Assembly (NCBI GenBank): GCA_963770295.1
Contig: CAVYPA010000019.1
Location: 242,004-306,003 of the forward strand
Reading direction: 5' to 3'
Source: AWTP1-13 sp963770295
GTDB taxonomy: Bacteria > Pseudomonadota > Alphaproteobacteria > Rhizobiales > Hyphomicrobiaceae
DNA length: 64,000 nt
Made by a program: the position numbers and the translations under genes. This document shows, piece by piece, positions 57,806-64,000 of the stretch. Below the pieces are notes generated by a model. That model saw only the letters and a program-made list of their open reading frames with translations. It made no database searches and was not told the DNA's origin. Every line of letters begins with the position of its first letter. The first letter of the stretch is position 1.

Positions 57806-58843
57806 CTAGGCGAGCGCGGCCCGCACCAGGGCGGCGCCCGCGCTCAGCGCCTTGAGCTTGGCGAACGCCAGGGCGCGGGGCAGGTATTTCATGCCGCAGT
57901 CCGGCGCCGGCACGAGCTTGTCGGGGCCCAAGAATTTGAGGCCCGCCCGGATGCGGCCCGCCACGACCTCGGCGGTCTCGGCCACGGGATCGTTGAGGTC
58001 AATCACCCCGAGCAAGACCTGCTTGCTGGCCAAATCCTTGAGCACGCCCAAATCGAGCTTTGGCTGCGCCGCCTCGATCGAGATGCCATCGGCAACGCTA
58101 TCGGCAAGCTGCGGCAGGAACGAGTAGCCGACCGGTTTGGTCTCGCCCGGCACCAAGGCGGCATAACCGAAGCAGAGGTGCACGATGGTGGGCACCTTCA
58201 AGCCCTCCAGCGCCCGGTTGATGGCTTTGACCGCGATGCGCTTGGCCGCCTCGGGATCGTTGCGCAGCCAAGGCTCATCGAGCTGGATGATATCGGCCCC
58301 CGCCCTCTCCAGGTCGCGCGCCTCCGCGTTCACGGCGGCGGCGTAGTCCATCACCAACTCCTCTTCGTCCCGATAGAATTCGTTGACCGCCTGCTGGCTC
58401 ATGGTGAACGGGCCCGGCAGCGTGATTTTGGCGACGCGCTCGGTATTGGCGCGCAGGAACTGCACATCGCGCACCTCGACCGCCTCCCGGCGGCGGATTT
58501 TGCCGACCACGCGCGGCACCGGCGTGGCGTGCCCGGAGCGGGCTTTGACCTCGCCCGGGTTGGCCGTATCGATGCCCTCAAGGGCGGTGGCAAAGCGATT
58601 GGAATAGCTTTCACGGCGGATCTCACCGTCGGTGATGATGTCGATCCCGGCGCGCTCCATGTCGCGGATGGCCACGAGGGTGGCGTCATCCTGGGCTTGT
58701 TCGAGCCAGGGCTCCGGCACGCGCCAGATGTCCATGCGCACGCGCGGCACCGATTTCGACAACATGTCACGCTTCACCAGCCAATCGGGCTGCGGGTAGC
58801 TGCCAACGACGGTGGTGGGCAACAGGTGCGGTGCGTTGGTCAT
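57806..58843 (-). CDS. MetE-core (cobalamin-independent methionine synthase-like) protein
   Basis: The 345-residue protein matches only the C-terminal catalytic barrel of MetE: TVVGSYPQPDWLVKRDM, TDGEIRRESYSNRFA, ITLPGPFTMSQQAV, IIQLDEPWLRND. Zn ligands are suggested by IVHLCFGY (His, Cys) and APDCGMKYL (Cys). Without the N-terminal barrel it may use a different methyl donor or cleave a methylated or sulfur-linked compound. It is the last gene after an ABC importer (58904-62320) on the same strand, so it probably acts on the imported compound. Confidence 0.87.
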   Translation of the reverse strand: MTNAPHLLPTTVVGSYPQPDWLVKRDMLSKSVPRVRMDIWRVPEPWLEQAQDDATLVAIRDMERAGIDIITDGEIRRESYSNRFATALEGIDTANPGEVKARSGHATPVPRVVGKIRRREAVEVRDVQFLRANTERVAKITLPGPFTMSQQAVNEFYRDEEELVMDYAAAVNAEARDLERAGADIIQLDEPWLRNDPEAAKRIAVKAINRALEGLKVPTIVHLCFGYAALVPGETKPVGYSFLPQLADSVADGISIEAAQPKLDLGVLKDLASKQVLLGVIDLNDPVAETAEVVAGRIRAGLKFLGPDKLVPAPDCGMKYLPRALAFAKLKALSAGAALVRAALA

Positions 58844-58903
58844 GCGATGCTCCTTGGCAAATGCTCAAATCGCGCGCGGCGCGCCAACTTTTGAGCCCCA
58901 CGC

Positions 58904-59716
58904 TCAGGCGGCGGCCGGCGCCGGCATGGCCGCCGTGCTCACCCCCGCGGCAGACCTTTGCTGGCGCCCCGCCGACTGCCACACCACCATGCGGGTCTCG
59001 AGCGCCCGCGCCAGCATATAGTAGGCGATCGACAGCACCAGGATCGCCAGGATGCCGGCAAAAACGCGCGGGCTATCGAGGATCGTTCGATTGAGCGTGA
59101 CGAGATAGCCGATACCGGCGGATGCGGTCAGCATCTCGGAAACGACGACGCCGATGATGGTGAGCGCACCGCCCAATCTCAAGCCCGCGAACACGGTCGG
59201 GACCGAGGCCGGAATGATGACCCGCGTGATCTGCTGGGCGAGGTTGGCTCCCATGCTGCGTGCGGCGAGCAGGAACTGCGGATCAATGGTACGGATGCCC
59301 GCTGCGGTCGACAGCATCACCGGGAAAAAACCATAGACGCCGGCAAAGGCGATCTTTGAGCTCGAACCGACGCCGAACCAGGCGGTGAAGATCGGATACA
59401 GGATGACGATCGGCACCGCATAGAGGCTGGAAAAGACGGGAAGCAGCAGGTCGCGCAGCAGCGCCGTGCCACCAACCAGCGCACCGAGGAGGATGCCGAG
59501 GCCGCAGGCAATCAGCATCGAGCAGGCGACTTCGTAGAGGGTCACCAGCAGGGCCGCGAAATAGATCTGGCGATCGCTATAAAGGACGGCCAGCGTCTTC
59601 GACAAGGCCGGCAGGAACAGCTCGGGCAGCAAGCCCGTCAGGGGCACGACCTCCCACAGGATGAGGAGGAGACCCAGGAGCATCCAGCGGACCGTGGCGG
59701 GAGCCGGCCGAGACAT
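58904..59716 (-). CDS. nitrate/sulfonate-type ABC transporter permease
   Basis: The about 270-residue membrane protein has the SsuC/TauC-like plan: an N-terminal segment LLGLLLILWEVVPLTGLL, five more segments and the EAA loop ARSMGANLAQQITRVIIPAS. MSRPAP at 59716 is the chosen start; ATG 59728 is also possible and would overlap the ATPase gene. It is the second of two permeases in this importer. Confidence 0.9.
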   Translation of the reverse strand: MSRPAPATVRWMLLGLLLILWEVVPLTGLLPELFLPALSKTLAVLYSDRQIYFAALLVTLYEVACSMLIACGLGILLGALVGGTALLRDLLLPVFSSLYAVPIVILYPIFTAWFGVGSSSKIAFAGVYGFFPVMLSTAAGIRTIDPQFLLAARSMGANLAQQITRVIIPASVPTVFAGLRLGGALTIIGVVVSEMLTASAGIGYLVTLNRTILDSPRVFAGILAILVLSIAYYMLARALETRMVVWQSAGRQQRSAAGVSTAAMPAPAAA

Positions 59717-59724
59717 CTTTGACC

Positions 59725-60532
59725 TCACGGCGCCTTGCGAATTTGTTGCCAGATGCGTTCGCGCAGCTGGCCGAATTGCTCGGTTGCCATCATTTCGTAG
59801 CTCCGCGGCCGCGGCAGCGTAACCTGGATGTGATCGATGATGCGGCCGGGCCGGGCCGACATCACCAGCACCTCGTCGGCGAGGTAGACCGCTTCGGTCA
59901 GGCTGTGGGTGATGAAAACGACCGTCTTCTGCGTGGTCGACCAGATGCGCAACAGCTCATGGCCCATGGTCATGCGGGTCTGCTCGTCGAGGGCGGCGAA
60001 CGGCTCGTCCATCAGCAGCAGCGGGGGATCTTGCACCAGACCGCGGGCGATCGAGACGCGCTGCTTCATGCCTCCCGACAACTCGTGCGGGTAGCGTTCG
60101 CCGAAGCCCTCAAGACCGACCAGGCTCAGCATGGCCTGAGAGCGCCGCCGGCGCTCCGTCGCGCGGCACGCCGCGCAGGCTCAAGGGAAACTCGATGTTG
60201 TCGAGCGTGGAAAGCCAGGGAAACAGGCTGGCCTCCTGGAAGATCACGCCGACCCGTTGCGGATCGGGCTTGGGGATCGGCCGTCCGAGGCAGGAGATGG
60301 TGCCTTGCGAGGGTTGGCGCAGGCCCGCCAGCATCATCAAAAGCGAGGTCTTGCCGCAACCGCTCGGACCCACGATCACCACGAAGCGTCCCTTGCCGAC
60401 CGCAAGCCTGATATCGACGAGCGCGGCGACGCCGCCGTCGGCGCCCGCGTACACGTGGCTCAGGCCATCGACCTCGATCGCGGCCTCTTGCACGCGACCG
60501 CGCAGTTCGGTCACGTTCGCCAGGTGCTGCAT
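59725..60532 (-). CDS. nitrate/sulfonate-type ABC transporter ATPase (one frameshift)
   Basis: Walker A is GPSGCGKTSLLMML, the Q-loop FQEASLFPWLSTLDN, the signature PHELSGGMKQRVSIARGL, Walker B LLLMDEPFAALD and the H-loop VVFITHSLTEAVYL. A one-base shift near 60145 separates the N-terminal part (ends LRGVPRD) from MLSLVGLEGFGERYPH. It belongs to the SsuB/TauB group. Its start lies 22 bases inside the end of the upstream permease gene. Confidence 0.9.
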
Positions 60533-61266
60533 CGTGCCTCCAGGGCGCGCACGCCCTCGTTAAAGATGATGGCGACCGCCGAAAGCACGATCACGCCGGC
60601 AAACAGCTGCGGCATTTGGAAGTTCTCACCCCAGTTGGCAATGAGGTGTCCGATACCGGTGCGCGAGGCGTACATTTCGGCGATCATGACGCCGGTAAAG
60701 TTGAAGATCATGGAGATGCGCAAGGTTTCGAGCAAAAAGGGCAGCATACTCGGGACGTAGACGCGCCAGAGAATCTGCGTTCTGGGTGGCACCATAGGAG
60801 CGCGCCACCAGGATGTGGTCGGGGCGCACCGACTCCACGGCGGCGGTGGCACTCATGAGCACGACGAAGCCGGTGGTAAATGCGGCATAGGCGACCTTCT
60901 GTTGAAAGCCGATGCCGAACACCAGGATGAACATCGGCAGGAAAATCGACTTCGGAATGCTGAACACGTAGAACAGGATCGGCTTGAAGATTTCGCTCAA
61001 GTAGTCGCTTTCCGCGATCACGATGCCGGCCGCCGCGCCCAGGGGAACGGCAATCACGAAGGCCACGATCACTTCCAGCGCGGTGACGGCGACGGCCTCT
61101 TGCACGCTTGCGCGGCCAAGGAGGTCAGCCAGTGTCGCTAGGACCTGGGAGAGCGGCGGCAGCAGCAGGGCGTTGACCACACCCAGACGCGGCAGCAGCT
61201 CCCAGGCGCCGAGCACCAGCGACCAGCAGCAGCCAGCCTGGTGAAGATGATCTGGGCCCGTGTCAT
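60511..61266 (-). CDS. nitrate/sulfonate-type ABC transporter permease (frameshifted)
   Basis: The ATG at 61266 gives MTRAQIIFTR. A shift near 61230 leads into LVLGAWELLPRLGVV-type sequence, and the family core follows: LEVIVAFVIAVPLGAAAGIV, LFYVFSIPKSIFLPMFILVF, HILVARSYGAT. A second shift near 60785 continues to LWRVYVPSMLPFLLETLRIS and GIGHLIANWGENFQMPQLFA. With the permease at 58904 it would form a heterodimeric channel. Confidence 0.87.
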
Positions 61267-61323
61267 GGTGAGCGCATTCTCTAAGGCGCGCGCCGTCACG
61301 GCAACCGCGGCACGTCGCCCTGC

Positions 61324-62320
61324 TTAGGCCGCGGTTGGGACGGGTTTGAACTGCTCAACGAAGATATCCTGGGCCGGTGCCAGGTCCTTCATGCCGATGA
61401 GCCTTGCAAACTCAAGGGCGCGCTCCATCCATTCAAGCTTCATCTCCCCCGTCTTCGAGAGGTGCTTGATATTGCCGTCGAGCTCCCGCGCGGCAATGGC
61501 CTCCGGGATCTCGTCGATTTCGGCGACCAGCTTGACGGCAGCGGCGCGGTTGGCATCGTCAGACAGGAAGGCAAGCCCACCATAGATGGCGTTGAGCGCC
61601 TTCTGCACGAGTTGGGGCCGCTCCTTGATGATTTTGTCGCTGGCGATCCAGCTGGCGGTCGAATGCGCCGGAATGGCCTCGCCAAAATCGATGATCGGAC
61701 GCGCCACCTTCTCGTCGATCATCTTGTAGGTGAGGGGCGAGTAAAGCACCGTGGCGTCGATGTTGCCGGTGAGCAGATTGGGCACCAGGCCGCCGCCGCC
61801 GAGCGGAACCCGGGTGAAGTCGAGCTTGTGTTCGGCAAGCGTCCAACGAGCGCAGATATCGCTACCGGATCCGGCCGAGGTAATACCCACTTTCTTGCCG
61901 GCCAGCTCGGACACGCTTTTGAGGGGGGAATCGGTTTTCACCACCAGGTACCAGCCATAGTAGCCGTTGGCGCCATTGGCGACGCAGCGGACGTTGACGC
62001 CCTTCAACAGCCCACCGGCGACGCTCGAAGAGGAGTTGAGAATGAGGTCGGTGGCGCCCGCCGCGATGGCTTCGAAGCCCTCGGCACCACTGCGATAAAT
62101 CGTCAATTCGGCTTTGATGCCCTCCTTTTCGAACAGCTTTTGCCGCAGATGCGGTCTCGCACACGATCGTGGGCCAGTAGGTCTTGGTCGGGACGCCGAT
62201 ACGGATGCCGTTGCTCGCCTGCGCCAAGACGCTGCGGGGTGCCAAAACCGCGGCTGCACCGCCGGCCAACAACGAGCGCCGCAGCAGGTTCGGTTGATCG
62301 CTTGCGGAGAATTTGCCCAT
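61324..62320 (-). CDS. nitrate/sulfonate-type ABC transporter binding protein (one frameshift)
   Basis: The ATG at 62320 gives MGKFSASDQPNLLRRSLLAG with a Tat-like or Sec signal ending PRSVLAQA. GIRIGVPTKTYWPTIVCETA, then after a shift near 62145 LFEKEGIKAELTIYRSGAEG, KVGITSAGSGSD and YSPLTYKMIDEKVARPIIDF match the NMT1/SsuA type. It is the first gene of the importer that ends with the MetE-core protein, so the ligand may be a sulfur- or methyl-bearing small molecule (inference). Confidence 0.88.
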
Positions 62321-63789
62321 TGTCGTTCCTCCCATTGGCAGTCAACCTGAGCGGTGGCGTGCCGCGTCGCGCAATGTGGGGGAGCATAGATCAGCAGGGG
62401 TGGCAGACAAGGAGAAATGGGCGGCTACTTGAGGCCACGGGCAGGCTTTTGTGGGATGCTGCCCGTGACGCTACGAGCTATGAGCCTTCGTGCCCTTGTG
62501 AGGCCGCGGTTATCGCGGGAAGTGAAGTCGGTGATACCACCCCGACCGTACAGCAGTTCGTCGGATCGCCGCGGCGGGCTCCAGGCAACCCGCGATGGCT
62601 GCCATCTCCGCATCCCGCGAGCGCTGGCGGTGACAGCTGCTGATCCTCGACGCTTGGGGCCTTGAGCCCCTTGATGCGGCTGCCCAACACGATCGCCTCG
62701 AATTAGCCGAAGAACGCTCTGGGCGACGATCCACTATCATCAGCAGCCAAGTCCTGGTCGACAGACAGCCTGAATATCGGCAATGCAACCCACGCCGATG
62801 CACCGAGCATCCAAGGATTGGCCGTCCCATCAACCCAGTGGCCAAAATGATTTGCCAGGGAGGCATCAAACCCCGGGCGACGACAGCACGTCGGAACCTC
62901 GGCGAAAACAGCGCAGAATGCCCGGGCAACTTCACGGCATCCGCAACGATTGAGACATTGGCCAAGTCGCTTCGGACCAAAACAGCTCCGCCATCGTGCG
63001 GCACCCCGCCATTCGGTCGAGAGGCGACCTGTCCAAGACGTCCGCGCTTGCCATGGTCTTCAAAGCAGGTCGAGTGGTCGCACTCAGGGGCCAAAGGTGA
63101 TCCTTGCAGCGAAATTTCACTGACGGGCTGGAGTTCTCCACCAAACCAACGACCAGCCGCCAGCCACAAGACCACCGCCTGGCCAGCAGGCCGTCACCAT
63201 CGGCGAACCATGGCAGCGTGGCCGGCCCGTCCCCACACTTCTTGTCTGACAAATTCCCTATATATATTGTTGGCAATTTATCAGTTTTTGTCTAACCGTT
63301 GCCTGACAGCGACATCATTCCCCGCCAGATTGGTTAGACTGCAGTCCGCGTGCGGGCCCGCGCGCAGATTGGGGCCGGTGCGGTGGTTAGCCAACTTCCT
63401 AAGTTGCTGGGTGCGGGGATGCACCGGATTCACTTCTTCTTGGACTGCTACCTCCAAAACTGCAGTGGGCTTGTTACTCTCGGCCCCCCTGAATTTTCAG
63501 GCGAAATCGGCTGAACAAGCGTTTCTAACGGATATGGTGCAGGGAGTTCAGTGCTTACCGAACTTTAAATACTCGCACTGAGCACAACATTCGTCGCAGT
63601 CGCTCTCGTAGTGCAGTGTATGATGTGGGAACCAATCTAATGCTTATGGAAATTTCAGCCGTTGGCGCTGAGCACCGTCCTAGTGGTCGCTCTCGTTGTG
63701 GTATGCGCGACGTTGCCTGCCTGAGTTGAGGCCGGTCGACCTGATCAATTCCAAATATTGTTTCCATTCGAAGATTGCGGGGTCTTCAA
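62321..63789. other. 1.47-kb region with no recognised gene
   Basis: Overlapping open frames exist on both strands (62510-63175 minus, 62838-63581 plus), but their products are low-complexity or unlike any family I know and lack ribosome sites. A short AT-rich patch lies at about 63255-63295. Two imperfect direct copies of GCnCTGAGCAC followed by TCGCTCTCGT lie at 63575-63613 and 63665-63700, ahead of the DUF6894 gene. It could be a decayed mobile element or a regulatory/structural spacer. Confidence 0.4.
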
Positions 63790-64000
63790 ATGCCTAGATA
63801 TTTCTTTCATATCAAACGTGGTCAAATGACCATACTCGATCACGAAGGAATCGAACTCGCGAATATTGAGGAAGCAACAAACGAAGCTGCGAGACTTGGC
63901 CAAGAGATCGCGGCGAACGAAGCTCTGAAAGGTGTTCTTCCTTGCAGGGGGATGATCATTATCGATGAAGAATGGCGGACGGTCCTTGAACTACCTTTCT
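63790..64000 (+). CDS. DUF6894-family small protein, 3' end cut by window
   Basis: The start MPRYFFHIKRGQMTILDHEG, then ELANIEEATNEAARLGQEIA and a late strand GMIIIDEEWRTVLELPF, matches small alphaproteobacterial proteins of the DUF6894 type (MPRYFFH opening, DxEG motif). The function is unknown. The last codons are outside the window. Codon use is less GC-rich than in its neighbours. Confidence 0.8.
   Translation, partial: MPRYFFHIKRGQMTILDHEGIELANIEEATNEAARLGQEIAANEALKGVLPCRGMIIIDEEWRTVLELPF

Noticed and set aside
62510..63175. 221-codon minus-strand frame in the last gap
   Set aside because: Product resembles nothing known, no ribosome site; could be a remnant but cannot be supported.
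1..64000. tRNA, rRNA, riboswitch or origin sequences
   Set aside because: None was recognised by eye on either strand; small structured RNAs cannot be excluded without a covariance-model search.

Overview
The window reads as GC-rich alphaproteobacterial chromosome, most likely from the Hyphomicrobiales (inference). Signs are an alphaproteobacterial 5-aminolevulinate synthase (C4 heme pathway), an L,D-transpeptidase with a long Ala/Lys/Glu-rich spacer, a DUF6894 protein, many orphan ABC binding proteins and Tat-exported redox enzymes. Many otherwise well-conserved genes are cut by single-base frameshifts, while other stretches are clean. This looks more like sequence or assembly error than decay, so split genes are annotated over their full span where the family makes the continuity clear.

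Layout. 1-1369: end of an L,D-transpeptidase. 1852-about 13000: one very large secreted gene, now in four reading-frame pieces, with two animal-type heme peroxidase domains, Ig-like domains and RTX calcium repeats. 13205-15224: a membrane sensor resembling a histidine kinase but lacking its catalytic residues, overlapping a LuxR-type response regulator. 15441-19959: a five-gene branched-chain amino acid/amide ABC importer. 20122-23652: a SWIM/SNF2 helicase, followed by a remnant of a second livF. 24151-36496: catabolic and uptake genes (NMT1-like binding protein, Nudix, carboxymuconolactone decarboxylase-like protein, HyuA/HyuB, a small GatC/AtzG-like protein with an amidase, two further binding proteins, a Tat-exported alpha/beta hydrolase). 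36774-38277: a Tat-type amidohydrolase with a paralogue at 56021-57529. 38437-38890: a PPC-domain protein.

39380-43670 is a tight operon of ALA synthase and a three-part ABC exporter (FtsX-like permease, ATPase, HlyD-like adaptor). 43890-48361 is a minus-strand glycosylation cassette (GT-C membrane protein, GT2-methyltransferase fusion, GtrA flippase), flanked by a partial copy of the GT-C gene joined to an integrase fragment. 49221-55673 is a minus-strand sulfur/redox cluster: an IorAB-like molybdenum hydroxylase, a flavocytochrome c sulfide dehydrogenase pair, then soxX-soxY-soxZ-soxA with overlapping ends and no soxB or soxCD in view. 57806-62320 is a nitrate/sulfonate-type ABC importer ending in a MetE-core enzyme. 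The last 1.5 kb holds no recognisable gene until a DUF6894 protein runs off the end.

The most unusual content is the tandem heme-peroxidase RTX protein (inferred similar in plan to Mn-oxidising MopA peroxidases), the ALA synthase-exporter operon, the incomplete sox cluster coupled to FCSD, and the paired amidohydrolases with a Tat signal set about 70 residues inside the protein.
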